From positions 7,107,485-7,171,484 of the forward strand of contig SDUX01000002.1 of NCBI GenBank assembly GCA_008729055.1: 64,000 bases of DNA, read 5' to 3'. Of this stretch, positions 45,875 to 58,149 are shown piece by piece. The notes beneath the pieces were generated by a model that did not search any database, was not told where the DNA came from, and saw only the letters and a program-made list of their open reading frames with translations. Every line of letters starts with the position of its first letter. Position 1 is the first letter of the stretch. Made by a program: the position numbers and the translations under genes. Origin of the DNA: Pyropia haitanensis (Eukaryota; Rhodophyta; Bangiophyceae; Bangiales; Bangiaceae).

Positions 45875-48368
45875 ATGGCAAAACTGAAAGTCTTCATGTT
45901 TGCGCTCGCCTCCCTGGTCACGGTGGCTACTCCCTCGTACAGCTTCTATCTGCCTGGCATTGCCCCTGTCGACTACCCGCAGGGCGCCCGCGCCGAGGTG
46001 CTGGCCGCCCGTCTCACGTCTGTCAAAAACAAGGTTCCCTATGATTTCTACAGCTTGCCGCTTTGCAAGCTTCCTGAGGGCTCTTCCCGCCGGAAGCGGC
46101 ACCTCAACCTAGGGCAGGTCCTCATTGGTGAGCGCGCACAGCCGACGGACTTCCAGCTCCTGATGAAGGTGGACACGCAATGCAACGTGCTGTGTGAGTT
46201 TGAGGTGCGCACGACCGCACAGCTTCGGCGCCTCCACCGCCGCATCACGGATGAGTACGTGGTGCGGCTCAACTTGGACAACATGCCTGTCGTCACGCGG
46301 CTCCCCGCTGCGCCGCCGGGAGAGAGCAACGCTTCCCCTTCATTTATGCTTGGCTACCCGCTGGGCGTCAGCGACACGAGTGGCGTTGCGTACCTGTACA
46401 ACCACCTGCGGATGCGTGTGCTCTACCACGAGCCTGCCCTGACCGACGTGGCCGCCGCGGCCGCCGTCGCGTCGGCGGCGGCGGCGGGCACCGAGCGGGT
46501 GCCTGCGTACCGTATTGTGGGCTTTGAGGTGGAGCCAATGAGCGTGGCGCACAGGGTGGTAGACGGCAACGTCACGACCTGCCCGGTCAATGGGAGCACC
46601 GCCGCGCCGCTGGCGGTTCCCCTGTCGCGGGCGGGCAACGCGGCTGGGCCAGCCATTGCCAATGCCATCACGTATGATGTGGAGTGGGTGCGGAGCGACC
46701 GTGCGTGGGCTACCCGCTGGGACGCGCTGCTGAATGCCAACTCGGCGCAGGTGCAGATCCAGTGGTTCAGTGTTGTCAACTCGGTACGTGTCAGGGGGGG
46801 TGTGCATGGCGGCGGCTGCAGTGGGAGAAAACGAACTCGCTATGACCAGGGCTGCTGGGAAGGGAGGGTGTGTTTTCTGTCTGTACCAGGAGAAGGTGCA
46901 ACAGCGAGTGAGCTTTTGGTCCAACGTGTTGCTAATGATCCCGTTGTCTCGCGTCCGCGTTCTTTCGTGCTCGTTCATCCCGCCGTGCTGTTTCTTGTTG
47001 GGTGGGGCGTCTGATCTGTGTCTGTTGTGTTGTCTTCTGTTGGTCACAGGTGATGATTGCGCTCTTCCTAGCCGGCATGGTGGCCCTCATCCTCCTCCGC
47101 ACCGTTCTCGCTGACTTTGCGCGCTACAACCGCCTGGACGGGGACGATGACCTGGCCGATGACGCGGGGTGGAAGCTGGTCCACGGCGACGTCTTCCGCT
47201 CACCATCGCACCCGGCGGCGCTGGCCATTGCGGTCGGCACGGGCGCGCAGGTGACGGCGGTGACGGTGATCACGCTGGTGTTTGCGCTGCTGGGCCTGCT
47301 GTCGCCTGCCAACCGTGGTGGCCTGCTCAGTGCGATGCTGCTGCTCTGGGCGCTGACCGGTGCGGTCCCGGGCTTTGTGTCTGCCATGCTGTATGGCCGC
47401 TGGGGTGGGCTGGACCGCAAGGCGGTGACGCTCGGCGCGGGGATGGCGTACCCCGGCCTGGTGGGCGCCCTCTTTTTTTCCCTCAACCTGCTGCTGTGGG
47501 CTGCCGGCAGCACCATGTCTGTCAACTTTTTTACCCTTTTGCTGCTGCTGGCGCTGTGGTTGTTTGTGGCACTGCCCCTGTGCATTGCGGGTGCTTATGC
47601 CGGGTACAAGGTCAAGCCCGCTGACTGGCCGACGCGCGTCAACGCGATTGCACGGGCCATCCCGCGGCCGCCGATGGGGATCTCCCCCAGCTGGTACGCG
47701 GTGGCAACGGGGATCCTGTGCTTTGGGGTGGTCTTCATCGAGCTAGTGATGGTGCTGACGTCGCAGCTGTACTACATGTTTGGGTTCCTGTTTATTGTTT
47801 TTGCGCTGCTGGTCGTGTCGTGCGCCGAGGTACGTTGGCCATGTTGCGTGTGCGCTCGGTTGACGGTGTTGCCTTTTTTCTTTTCTTGTATCTCGTCCCG
47901 TGTGCGTCCAGTGTCGTGCTGATGATTGGGTTTGGGCGGGGATCAATGGGATGCAAGGCTATGAACGGGTCTAACTGGCTCCTGTGTGTCGGCACCGACC
48001 TTCTTGGCTGATCCCTTTCCCGGACTGGTGTTCCCGTGGTGTGACTCCCCCCCATCTGACCTTGATGCATCCTACCACAGGTGTCAATCGTGTTCGTGTA
48101 CCTGTCGCTGACGCACGAGGACTGGAGGTGGTGGTGGAATGCCTTCACCTTCACCGCGTCGTCGGGGCTGTGGGTGTTTGCCTACAGCCTGTGGTTCTAC
48201 ACGATGCAGAGCGGCCTCGAGTGGTCGACGCACCTGCTGTCATCGACGATCTTCTTTGTGTACAGCGCGATCGCGTCGAGTGCGTTTGCGCTGATGACAG
48301 GTGCAATAGGCTTTACTGCCTCGTACATCTTTGTCAGCAAGATCTACAGCGCGGTCCGTGTGGAATGA
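45875..48368 (+). CDS. TM9SF: TM9SF (nonaspanin) gene B
   Basis: Exons 45875-46783, 47050-47829 and 48081-48368, 658 aa. Both donors are GTACGT; introns are 266 and 251 nt. The signal peptide MAKLKVFMFALASLVTVATPS is followed by FYLPGIAPVDYP. The lumenal domain and nine spans match gene A. Exon 1 is diverged from gene A (different signal peptide, fewer Ala inserts, lower GC), while exon 2, intron 2 and most of exon 3 are nearly the same. Exon 2 differs in only a few residues (for example VLADF against VHADF, GFVS against GYVS). Exon 3 diverges again in its last 60 bases (SKIYSAVRVE). Inverted relative to gene A and about 10 kb from it. Confidence 0.94.
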
Positions 48369-48858
48369 CCCACTCTTCTTTCTGCTCGATTCCCTGGCCT
48401 TCCTGTCCTAAGCTCGTCGGCACGTATCTATTTTTGGGTTCCTGCTGTGTTTGCGCCCATCACTGGTGAGCGCGCGCATGGCTCTTCTCCTTTCCGCAGC
48501 TGCCACACTTGGCCTGTATGAAGGACAAGAACGCGTCACACAACAAGTCGGTCTTGCTAGAAACGCTGTTCAGTACTCGTCGTTGCTCACGCCGAGGTTG
48601 GGCTCGGCCCATCACTGTCCGTCACCGTGCTGTCCCCCATCTCTCTGCTGTGCCTGAAAGGCCGCCGCGTCGACACGCAGCAAGACATGTGGTGTCCAAC
48701 TTTCTTTTTTTTGTACATCCGCAGCAGTACCGCCAGGCACAGCCAGGGAGCACAGCCCACTGTCCGCCCCCTTCGTTCAACGTCGCGCCACGCACGCGCA
48801 TCTTCTACCCCCCCTGCCTCACACTGCCGCCATTCGCCAAAGACACTGGCGCACCATC
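48369..48858. other. Convergent 3' intergenic region
   Basis: 490 bp between TM9SF-B (+) and enolase (-). Nothing coding was seen. Confidence 0.5.
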
Positions 48859-50175
48859 TTACACCTTCCACGGCGTGCGGTAGTTATCAGCCGCGTAGAC
48901 CGCGTCGGCGCCCATCTCCTCCTCAATCCGCAGAAGCTGGTTGTACTTGGACAGCCGCTCCGACCGGCACGGCGCGCCCGTCTTGATCTCCCCGGTGCCC
49001 AGGCCGACCACCAGGTCAGCGATGAAGCTGTCCTCGGTCTCACCGCTGCGGTGGCTGACCATTACGCCCCAGCCCGCCTCCCGGCACATGTTGTTGGCCT
49101 GGATGGCCTCCGTGATGCTGCCAATCTGGTTAACCTTGAGCAGCAGCGCGTTCGCCGCCTTCTTCTCCATCGCGGTCTTGATGCGGTCCGGGTTGGTGAC
49201 CAGCAGGTCATCACCCACAATCTGGACGTCCTCGCCCATCTCCGTTGTCATCTTGGAAAAGTTGTCCCAGTCGTCCTCGTCAAAGCCGTCCTCAATCGAG
49301 CAGATGTTGAACTTGGTGTAGAAATCCTTGTACATGGCCAGCAGCTCCTCGCCTGAGAGGTGCGACGACGGGTCCGACGCCTCGTTCTTAAAGTCCAGGT
49401 CGTACTTGCCATTCTTCAGGAACTCAGACGCCGCCACGTCCATCCCAATCTTGATCTTGCCCGTGTAGCCCGCCTTCTCAATGGCCTCGAGGAGCAGCTG
49501 CAGGCCCTCGGCATTGTCCTGAATGTTGGGGGCAAAGCCACCCTCATCACCCACTGACGTCGCGTCGAGCCCATACTTCTTCTTGATGACCCCCTTGAGT
49601 GTCTGGTACACCTCGGCGCCCATCTTCATGGCCTCGGTGAAGGTCGTCGCGCCGACGGGGAGGATCATAAACTCCTGCATGGCCAGCTTGTTGCCGGCGT
49701 GGGACCCCCCGTTGATGACGTTGAAGCTGGGCACGGGCAGCAACATCTTGGGCGCCCCCGCCAGGGCATTGATGTGCTTGTACAGGGGCACCCCCGTGGC
49801 CGCCGCCCCCGCGCGGCAGACGGCCATGGACACGCCCAGGATCGCGTTGGCGCCCAGGCGCTTCTTAAAGCCCCCCGCCGTACCGTCAAGGTCAATCATG
49901 GCCTTGTCAATCGCCGCCTGCTGGGTAGGGTCCATGCCAAGCAGGGCGGGTGCAATCTCGTCCTTGATGTTGGCCACCGCCTTGGTCACGCCCTTGCCCA
50001 AATAAGCGCTCTTGTCGCCATCGCGCAGCTCAAGGGCCTCGTGCTGCCCCGTCGACGCGCCCGACGGCACGGCCGCGCGGAAGATGCCACCGTCGGTGGT
50101 CACGTCCACCTCCACCGTCGGGTTGCCGCGGCTGTCAAAGATGGAGCGCGCGTGGATGGCGGTGATCTTGGCCAT
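48859..50175 (-). CDS. ENO: Enolase (2-phosphoglycerate dehydratase)
   Basis: Glycolytic enzyme converting 2-phosphoglycerate to phosphoenolpyruvate. Single exon of 438 aa, normal length; the only clearly intronless conserved gene of more than 300 aa here. N-terminal [20 protein letters not shown] and the loop [17 protein letters not shown] are diagnostic. Catalytic/metal residues lie in [20 protein letters not shown] (Mg Asp), [12 protein letters not shown] (Mg Glu), VGDDLLVTN (Mg Asp), [10 protein letters not shown] (catalytic Lys) and [19 protein letters not shown]. Start ATG in GCCATGG context with no leader extension, so cytosolic. The frame stays open upstream to 50925, but that part has no enolase similarity. 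Upstream lie several CCAAT boxes. Confidence 0.98.
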   Translation of the reverse strand: MAKITAIHARSIFDSRGNPTVEVDVTTDGGIFRAAVPSGASTGQHEALELRDGDKSAYLGKGVTKAVANIKDEIAPALLGMDPTQQAAIDKAMIDLDGTAGGFKKRLGANAILGVSMAVCRAGAAATGVPLYKHINALAGAPKMLLPVPSFNVINGGSHAGNKLAMQEFMILPVGATTFTEAMKMGAEVYQTLKGVIKKKYGLDATSVGDEGGFAPNIQDNAEGLQLLLEAIEKAGYTGKIKIGMDVAASEFLKNGKYDLDFKNEASDPSSHLSGEELLAMYKDFYTKFNICSIEDGFDEDDWDNFSKMTTEMGEDVQIVGDDLLVTNPDRIKTAMEKKAANALLLKVNQIGSITEAIQANNMCREAGWGVMVSHRSGETEDSFIADLVVGLGTGEIKTGAPCRSERLSKYNQLLRIEEEMGADAVYAADNYRTPWKV

Positions 50176-50834
50176 GGTGGCTGAGACGGGGGTCGGCGGG
50201 GGCGGGAGGGGGGGTCGACAGAAGACGAAGATAGTATGGGCGTAGTACTGACAATAGGGGGCGGGCGAGGTGATGCGAGGAAAGCAGCGGTGACAAGCAA
50301 CTTGGATGGGCGACTGGCGGAGACAACACGGTGTGTGGCGATGTTCCAAGTTGCCACCAACAAAGGCGCGTCTTGCCAAGGCAGTGCACGCAACGAGGAC
50401 TGCGCAGCGGGGCAGTCGCGAGGCGGTCGATGGCACGCAAGGGGCGGGCGATTCGGTCCCCACCTCACAGCGCTCGAACCGGCGCCTGGGCGGCCGACAC
50501 GCACCAATCATTGGTCGGCAGTCGCCTGGATCGGCGGCAAGGGGCGGTTCCTCTGACGCGTCAGGGCGTGTGGTGCCCCCTGCAACACTGATATTGGTGC
50601 GCTTGATCCTCGGCCGTCGCATGGGACGTGCGTCGCTCACTTCCGATTGGATGAGCGGTGAATCTGTGGGGCTGCCGATGCACGCGTACCGATCCGGACA
50701 GCTGATTGGCAGCTCGTGGACGACAGGCAAGTAACTATTGTGTACTTTATTGGTGTTGTAAGTAGAACTTTGTGCGTGACGAGGCTTCGAAGCAAGTACT
50801 GTCGCAGCGGCTTGGTGCGTGCACGCCGCGTCCT
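50176..50834. promoter_or_regulatory. Enolase upstream region with CCAAT boxes
   Basis: CCAAT at 50504-50508 overlaps a mirrored ATTGG at 50510-50514; further ATTGG are at 50646-50650 and 50705-50709, all 330-535 bp before the enolase ATG. The foldback element starts just beyond. Confidence 0.5.
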
Positions 50835-50865
50835 CATCCGGCATGTAGTACGTCAAAGAATCTGG

Positions 50866-50913
50866 ACCCACAACGGATCCGTCGTGTAGGTGGGCTACTA
50901 AACCGTTGTGGGT
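50866..50913 (+). repeat. Left 48-bp terminal box
   Basis: Begins ACCCACAACGG and ends CCGTTGTGGGT, so it is itself an interrupted palindrome. Its reverse complement matches the right box at 47 of 48 bases by eye. Confidence 0.85.
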
Positions 50914-51269
50914 GCTGTCCCCCACACTGTGAGAGGGGGTCTACTTGGAAACTAGTTACACCCAATACATTCCCGACAGCCCATTCCAGCGTGCCTGGAG
51001 GGGTGCCGACGATCTCCTCCAGCTCCCCAGATCCACCTCGATCTCTACAGAAACGAGTACATCCCTGGTTCCAACTCCATAGCGGAGTGCATTTGTCCAG
51101 TACTGGGAGCAACCGACGGGGGGAGCTCCCCCTGTAACGCTGGAGCTCGTTACGCTCCCCCCCGCTGGTGCATCACACATCTGCGATGTTGTACCCAAAA
51201 TTGCGGATGTGCACGCGCTTGTCACACATGCGGCGCTTCACACGGACATGTGATGAGGGAGGTGTGACA

Positions 51270-53460
51270 GGGTGGATGCCGCAGCGTCGCACCAGCGCGC
51301 GCTGCCGCTGCCTGGTGGGGGCCCCGCCGCCCGCGCGCCTGGTGGCGTACCCGCCACCACCCCCGCCGGCAGCCGCCGGCTGCCGCGGTCCCCGCCCCCG
51401 CCACTGCCGCCGCCACCCGCCACCGCCGCCCCCGCGGCCGCCCGCCCCCCGCCGCCCGCCGCCGCCGCCCGCCGCCGCCCGCCGCCGCCGCCGCCGCCGC
51501 CAACGCCGCCGCCGCCACGGCTGCCGCGGCGAGCGGCCGCGGCCTCCCGCCGCCACCGCCGCCGCCACCGCCGCCGCGGCTGCCGCCGCCGCCCCCGCGG
51601 CCGCCCGCCGCCCGCCGCCCGCCGCCCGCCGCCCGCCGCCCGTCGCCCGCCGCCGCCGCCGCCGCCGCCCGCCACCGCCGCCGCCGCAACCGACGCGGCT
51701 GCCGCGGCGGGCGGCCGCAGCCGCCCGCAACCGCCGCCGCCGTGGCCGCCGCGGCTGCCGCGGCCACCCGCCGCCCGCCGCCCGCCGCCCTCGCCGCCGC
51801 CACGCGCCGCCATCGCCGTCGCCACCGCCCCCGCCGCCCCCGCGGCCGCCCACCGCCCGCCGCCCGCCGCCCCCGCCGCCGCAGCCGCCGCCGCGGCTGC
51901 CACAGCGGGCGGCCGCGGCCGCCCGCCGCCCTCGCCGCCGACGCCGCCGCCACCCGCCGCAACGGCCGCCGCCACCGCCGCCGCCGCCCCCGCGGCCTCC
52001 CGCCCCCCGCCGCCGGCCGCCGCCGCCGCCGCCGCCGCCGCCGGGACTGCCGCGGCGGGCGGCCGCGGCCGCCCGCCGCCACCGCCGCCGCCGTGGCCGC
52101 CGCGGCTACCGCGGCCGCCCGCCGCCCGCCGCCCGCCGCCGTCGCCGCCGCCGCGCGCCGCCATGGCCGCCGCCACCGCCGCCGCAGCCCCCGCGGCCGC
52201 CCGCCGCCCGCCGCCCGCCGCCCTCGCCGCCGCCGCTCCCGCCGCGGCGCTCGCCGCCCCCGCCGCCACCCGCCACCGACGCCGCCGCGGCCGCCGCGGC
52301 TGCCGCGGCGGGCGGCCGCGGCCGCCCGCCGCCACCGCCGCCGCCGTGGCCGCCGCGACTACCGCGGCCGCCCGCCACCCGCCGCCCGCCGCCGCCGCCG
52401 CCGCCGCCACCGCCGCCGCAGCCCCCGCGGCAGCCCGCCGCCCGCCGCCCGCCGCCCTCGCCGCCGCCGCCCCCGCCGCGGCCCTCGCCGCCCCCGCCGC
52501 CGCCCACCACCGCCCCCGCCGCCCCCGCGGCCGCCCGCCGCCCGCCGCCCTCGCCGCCCGCCGCCCGCCGCCCACGCCGCCGCCGCCCCCGCCGCGGCCC
52601 TCGCCGCCCCCGCCGCCGCCCACCACCGCCCCCGCCGCCCCCGCGGCCGCCCGCCGCCCGCCGCCCGCCGCCCGCAGCCGCCGCCGCCGCCGCCCGCCGC
52701 CACCGCCGCCGCCACCGCCGCCGCAGCCCCCGCGGCAGCCCGCCGCCCGCTGCCCCCGCCGCCGCAGCCGCCGCCGCGGCTGCCGCGGCGGGCGGCCGCG
52801 GCCGCCCGCCGCCACCGCCGCCGCCGCCTCAGCCGCGGCCCTCGCCGCCCCCGCCGCCGCCCGCCACCGCTGCCGCCGTGGCCGCCGCGGCTGCCGCGGC
52901 CGGGGGCCGTGGCCGCCGCGGCGGGCGGCCGCCGCCGCCGCCGCGGCCGCCGCCGCCGCCGCCTCCCGCCGCCACGGCCGCCACCACCGCCGCCGCCGCT
53001 CCCGCGGCCGCCCGCCGCCGCCGCCGCGACCTCCGCCCCCGCCGCTGCGGGCTGCTGCCGCCCCGGCTGCCGCTGCCGCCGCCGCCGTTGCTGCCGGCCG
53101 CCGGCCGCCTGCCGCCCGGGCTGCCCCCCTGGCCGCCGCCCCCACCGCCGCCGCCCCCACCGGGTTGCTGCCGCCCGGCTGCCGCTGGCGCCGCCGCCGT
53201 TGCTGCCGGCCGCCGCCAGTGGGCTGCCGTCGCCAGCGGGCTGCCGCCGCCTGCCTGTTGCCGTCAATCGCGTGCTTTCTTTGTCAGCTGCCTCTGCCGC
53301 CACCGCTCGCCATCGCCGCTGCCGCGGCCCCCGCCGCCGTAGTGGCGGCTGGCGCCGCCGCCCCCGCCCTCGCCGCGGCGGCAATGGCTGCCGCCGCCCC
53401 GTGCCGCCGCTGCCCCCGTGGCGGCAGCGGCCGCTGCCTTGCGGGGGCAGGGGTGACCAG
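51270..53460. repeat. Left GC-rich repeat arm
   Basis: About 2.2 kb of CCG/GCC-based sequence with irregular higher-order repeats: variants of a CCGTGGCCGCCGCGGCT unit recur near 51740, 52092, 52345 and 52876. The long Pro/Arg/Ala open frames on both strands are shadows of this composition. Confidence 0.8.
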
Positions 53461-53489
53461 CCACGCTGCTTGAACGCAGAGGGATTTTG

Positions 53490-54660
53490 AAAAACTTACA
53501 CACCGCGATTGTTCGATGTGAAAACAAAAGTACACACACTTCAGACTTGACACACATCTCTAGGCCTATTTGGCGAATCAAGTGTCACGTACGTCTGTTC
53601 TGATAGGCTGTCACACGATTTGAACTGCGAATCTGGAACAATCAATACTACACTTACTCTTGCTGGACATGGGAGTTGCCAGTTGCAAGTCGTTGACCAG
53701 GATGGGTGTTCTTCCAACAGTGGTACTCTCAACTGCTGAAGCGCCGGCGCCCGACGCCTCCTTCCACCCCGCCTGGTCGCCCGCTTCACCATTTTCTGGC
53801 CACGTAGCAGGCCAGGTGGATACACAAGCCTTATTTACTTGCTCTATCCAGTCTTGAGTGCGGGTCTGCCGACATCTGGGAGAGCACAGCCCCGAACGAC
53901 CACATGGAGGGGCGCCATGTCCTCACCATTCCCCCTGGGTTCCGTAGCTCAGCGGCGTCTGTGACGGTGAAAGACTGTTCGCTATGGCTCTTTGGACATT
54001 TTGACATTTGTAATCCTGCAGAACGCAATCGTTTGTTCAGACAGTGCAAGAAAGTGCCTCCCGTCAGCTTCTTTGTCATCCGCTGTGCAGTATGGGCCTG
54101 GATATAGAGTGGATGAGAGCCCCACTGTGGGAAGAGGTAGTCATATCTGGGTAATAGGATCACGCTGAATCTATTGGTGCACACATCCGGCGTCGTGCAC
54201 CCGTACGGCCGACAGGACTGTCGAGAGGCGGGGTGGCAGAAGCGCAATAGGCACCCGCTCCGAGCGATTGTGAGCATAATGGGTTTGCTTTTTTTAGTGA
54301 ACGCTGAGGGCAGACGTACCTGTACGCCATCGTGCCGTAAAAATGCAAAGAAAGCACTCTGCGGTTCACTCATTGGTGACTGACTGACTGCTGATACGGT
54401 GGTATGCACTGTGGCGCAGCTGGATGCGCCCACAGCGCCGTTGAGAGTGCGAACAGCTGTGGAGGTAGCTGAATACACTTTCTAGATCTGATAGATGTAG
54501 TTTTTGAAGGATGAGAGCACTGTGGGGCGTTGGACGGCCTGTCGCGACTACGTGTCCAGAATGGACACTTTAGGGGCCCATATGACCCGCTTCCCGACGT
54601 TTGCGACACTTTCTGAGCACATGCTCGTGCTCAGCGTCATCGACTTAGTCTGATGGGAAC
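53490..54660 (+). repeat. Inverted core, left arm
   Basis: Pairs with 54795-55968 around an axis near 54,727. Example matches are 53825 (minus) with 55631 (plus), and 54192 (plus) with 55261 (minus). Identity is about 70% by eye. No intact gene. Confidence 0.75.
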
Positions 54661-54794
54661 AGCTTGAGAAATTTTTGCTTCACTTTCTGAAACGCGGTGC
54701 AGCGGCGTGTGATGCATTGCACCGAAGTGTGCACAGGGCACTTCACCACGTGCAACACGAGTCAGGGACCACTTCACCAACTTTTCTGAAGCAT

Positions 54795-55968
54795 GCTCAA
54801 TCGACTAAATCGATGTCACTGAGCACGGTCATGTGCTCAGAAGCTTTCGCAAACGTCGGGAAGTGGGTCATACAGACCCCCAAAGTGGCCATTCTGGGCA
54901 GGTCGCCTCGACTGGCCGTCCAATGCCCCACAGTGCTCTCATGCACTAAAACCTACATCTGTCAGATCTAGACAGTGTAGCCAGTTACCTTCACTGCTTT
55001 TTTCACACTTATCATCACTGTGGGCGCGTCCAGCTGCGTCACAGTGCCCACCACCCCATCTGCAGTCAGTTAGTCGCCAATGTGCGGGCTCCAGTGTGCT
55101 TTCTTTGCATTATTACGGCACCATAGCCACCAGGTACCTTTGGATTCAGGGTTCACTAAAAAAAGCAGACCCATAACGGTCACAATCGCTCGGAGGAGTC
55201 GATTATAACGCTTCACCCACCCAGTCTGTGGCTGTTCCTGTCGGCTGTACGGGTGCACGACGCTGGATGTGAGCACCAATAGATTCATAATGATCATATT
55301 ACCCAGAATCGACTATCTCTTCCCGCCGTGGGGCTCTCATGCACTGTGTACCCCGGCCTATACTTGGCAACTGAGGAAAATAAAGCAGACTGGGGGCTCT
55401 TTCTCGCGCTGTCTGCACAACCGGTTGCGTTCTTCTGGGGCATAGACCGTCAGGGATGATTAAAATGTCATAGCGAGCCGTTTTTTCACCGTCACAGGCG
55501 CCCCTGAGCTGCGGAGCCCAGGAGGGATGGTGCACGCATTGTGTCTGTCTATGGGGTCGTTGGGGGTTCTGCTCTAGCAGACGCCTGTAGGCGCGCACTC
55601 AAAACTGAATAGAACAAGTAAAAAAGGCTTGTGTATCCACCCGGCCTGCTGGGTGGCCGGGGAATGGTGAAGCGGGCGACAGGGCGGGGTGGAGGGCGGC
55701 GTCGGACGCCGGCACTTCAGCCGCTTGTGTCCCAGCAGTCGCGCGAGTCGCTGACCAGGTTACTCGCCAAGTCAAGTATTGTAATCGTCTGTCCAGCAAT
55801 GATGAATTCGGGATGCACTCCTCAGGTTGCACGGCTGAGATCGTGTGACAGCCTATCACATGAGACGAATGGCGCATTTTGTTCCCTAGATATGCAACGA
55901 GATGTGAGCCAAGTCGCGGATATACGTATTGTTCTCAGTTGAATAATCGCTATGGCACATTTTACTCA
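54795..55968 (-). repeat. Inverted core, right arm
   Basis: Partner of the left arm. Both arms contain a short related frame (VVHPY, then LRAIV and MGLLFLVN), but base changes are spread over all codon positions, so it does not look conserved as protein. The 130-bp centre (54661-54794) is unpaired. Confidence 0.75.
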
Positions 55969-56079
55969 CAAATACCTCCTCGTTCAACCTGGGTTGCTGG
56001 TCACCAGTTGTCTTGCCGTTCACTCCCCCTTCCCCCCCACCATCGTCGTCTGGCCCTGTCGTCCAACCCTTCGCCGCGA

Positions 56080-57170
56080 GGTGACGGAGGGGGGCGGCAG
56101 CCCGTGGCGCCGGCGGCAGCCGGCCGCGGCGCAGACGGGGGGGGGGACGGCAGTCCGCAACGGCATGAGGGGGGTGCGGTAGCACGCGACGGCCGCAGCC
56201 GGCCGCCCCAACCGGCGGCGGCAGCCAGCCGCGGCAGAGGCCACGGAAAGAGAGGGCAGCCCGCGGTGGCGGTGGCAGTCGGCCGCGGCGGAGGCCGGGG
56301 GGGGAGGACGGCAGCCCGCAGCGGCAGCGCCGGGCCGCCACAACCAGCGTCAGAGGCGGCGGCTGACCACGGCGGCGGCGGCCGCCGGCCGCGGCGGCGT
56401 CCGGGGGGGAAGCTGCAGAGCGCGGCAGGGGCGCCAGGCCCCCCTGACCGACGGGGGCAGTGGCGGTGGAGGGCGGCGGCGGCCGCCGCCGCCTCTGCCA
56501 CGATGGTAGCGTCGGCAGGGAGGGGCAGCCGTGACGGGCGGCGGCAGCCGTCGCCGTGGCGGAGGCAGCGGCGGTAGAAAACGGTGGCGGCGGCCGTCGC
56601 GGCCGCCGCAATGACTACGGCGGCCGCGGCCGCGGGCGCTGCGGTGGCGGGCGGCGACGGCCGCTGCCGCCACGGGGGCAGCGGCGGGAGGGGGCGGCGG
56701 CGGCAGCGGGGGCAGCAGCGACAGTGGGCGGCGGCGGCCGCCGCGACGGCGGGGGCAGCTGGCCGGGACAGCCGGCAGCCGGCGGGGGCGGCATGGAGCG
56801 ACGGCGGGGGGAGTGCGGATGCAGGCGGCGGCTGTGGGGGCCATGGGGACAGCTGGCGGCGGCAGACGACAGTCGGCGGCGGGCCGGTTGCACCTGGTGC
56901 AGCCGAGGGAAGAGGGAGCAGTCTGCGTTGGCGCCGGGGGTGGCGGGGTTGGCCGGGCGCGGCGTGGGCGGCAGCCGGCTGCGAAGAGTGGAGAGTGCGT
57001 TGGGGGTGGCGGCGGCCGGGCTGGCGCCTGGCAGGGGGGGGTCGTGGGGAGTGCCTCCCCATCTGGGGGGGATGCATGGCTCCGCGCGAGCGGGGAAGAG
57101 GCAGTTCAGGGCGGGGGGTGGGGGGGGGGGGGTTAGCCAGGGGGGGGGGGCGGAGGGTAGCGGGGGGAGG
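56080..57170. repeat. Right GC-rich repeat arm
   Basis: GGC-based low-complexity sequence in inverted sense to the left arm. The junction sequence next to the core (GTTCAA then a GCTGGTCACC block, 55982-56007) is the inverted counterpart of 53448-53474. Confidence 0.65.
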
Positions 57171-58101
57171 AGTATGGCGAGCGGCCACAGCACTAACGAA
57201 CTTGCCCTGAGCATCATCCTCTCCTGTGCGGCGCGCCTCCCCCCGCCCGCGCGGCGCCCCATCCCCGGCCGTTGGGCGCCGTGCACCCCCCCGCGGCGCA
57301 ATGTCGCGCCGCGTCCGCAGGGAGCAACCCCCCCCCCCAGGCGGGATGGCACGCCAAAGCTGTCCCCCAGCCACCGCGGCCCGACGCAGCTGCCCCGCCG
57401 TTCGTACGTACCCCCGTGCCACACCAAGACGGGCAGCCGCATGTGTGCAGCCCGCAACTCAGAGTCTGGATGCACACCGTATCCCTGGAGGACAGCTGCA
57501 TGCCAAGTAGCCCGTCCATGGTGCGCTCGCAAATATCGCCGCCGCAGAGCGACAACGTGGCGGGTCCCACGGAACCACGTGGGAGCCTGAGAGGCCACCC
57601 CATCCCCCCCCCCCCCTCCCCCACCCCCACCATGTGAAATTTCACAGGTTGAGGATAGATGCGGATTCCTGCCTCCCCCCCCCCTACCCCCTCTGCTTTT
57701 GCAGAGGACAGTGGCCACCGCCACAGTCGTCACGTGTCCCTGGGCCTCTTCGTCAGAAACAGAGCAACACATATTGGGCGCCACATCTGGCAGCTGTTCA
57801 GCTGTGATGAGGTCTGGAGGTGTAACGTTCGCATGCTCCCCTAGACAAACACGAGCCCCCCCCCCAGGTCGACTCGCAGGGACGGCGTGAGGGCCACCCT
57901 GCTCACGCTGGGCACGTAACATTTCATGAGCCCCCCATGGGCCCCCCGAGCCCCCGTGGAAACGCGCTATAAGTATCCCCCCCAAGCGGGCCCCCAGTAA
58001 ATCCCCCCCCCATTTCTGCCCCGTAAATCCCCCCCCCCCCCCCCCCCCCAGAACCCCCCCAGACGCACCCCCCTCCCCCCCCCCCAACACCCCTCAGAGC
58101 G
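57171..58101. other. Right outer segment of the foldback element
   Basis: Mixed composition, with very long C runs near 57605, 57675 and 58029-58049. Minus-strand frames look partly protein-like near 57400-57850, but I recognise no domain and found no clear counterpart in the left outer segment (50914-51269). Confidence 0.4.
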
Positions 58102-58149
58102 ACCCACAACGGATTAGTAGCCCACCTACACGACGGATCCGTTGTGGGT
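58102..58149 (-). repeat. Right 48-bp terminal box
   Basis: Inverted copy of the left box with one base difference. Confidence 0.85.

Noticed and set aside
48859..50925. 688-codon frame ending in enolase
   Set aside because: The extra upstream part has no enolase similarity; the ATG at 50175 gives the family N-terminus.
51168..53490. Pro/Arg/Ala-rich frames of 580-730 codons
   Set aside because: All three frames and the opposite strand are open; the sequence is a repeat arm of the foldback element, not a gene.
53937..54010. tRNA-like A box (GTAGCTCAGCGG)
   Set aside because: No matching B box, anticodon stem or acceptor pairing could be found.
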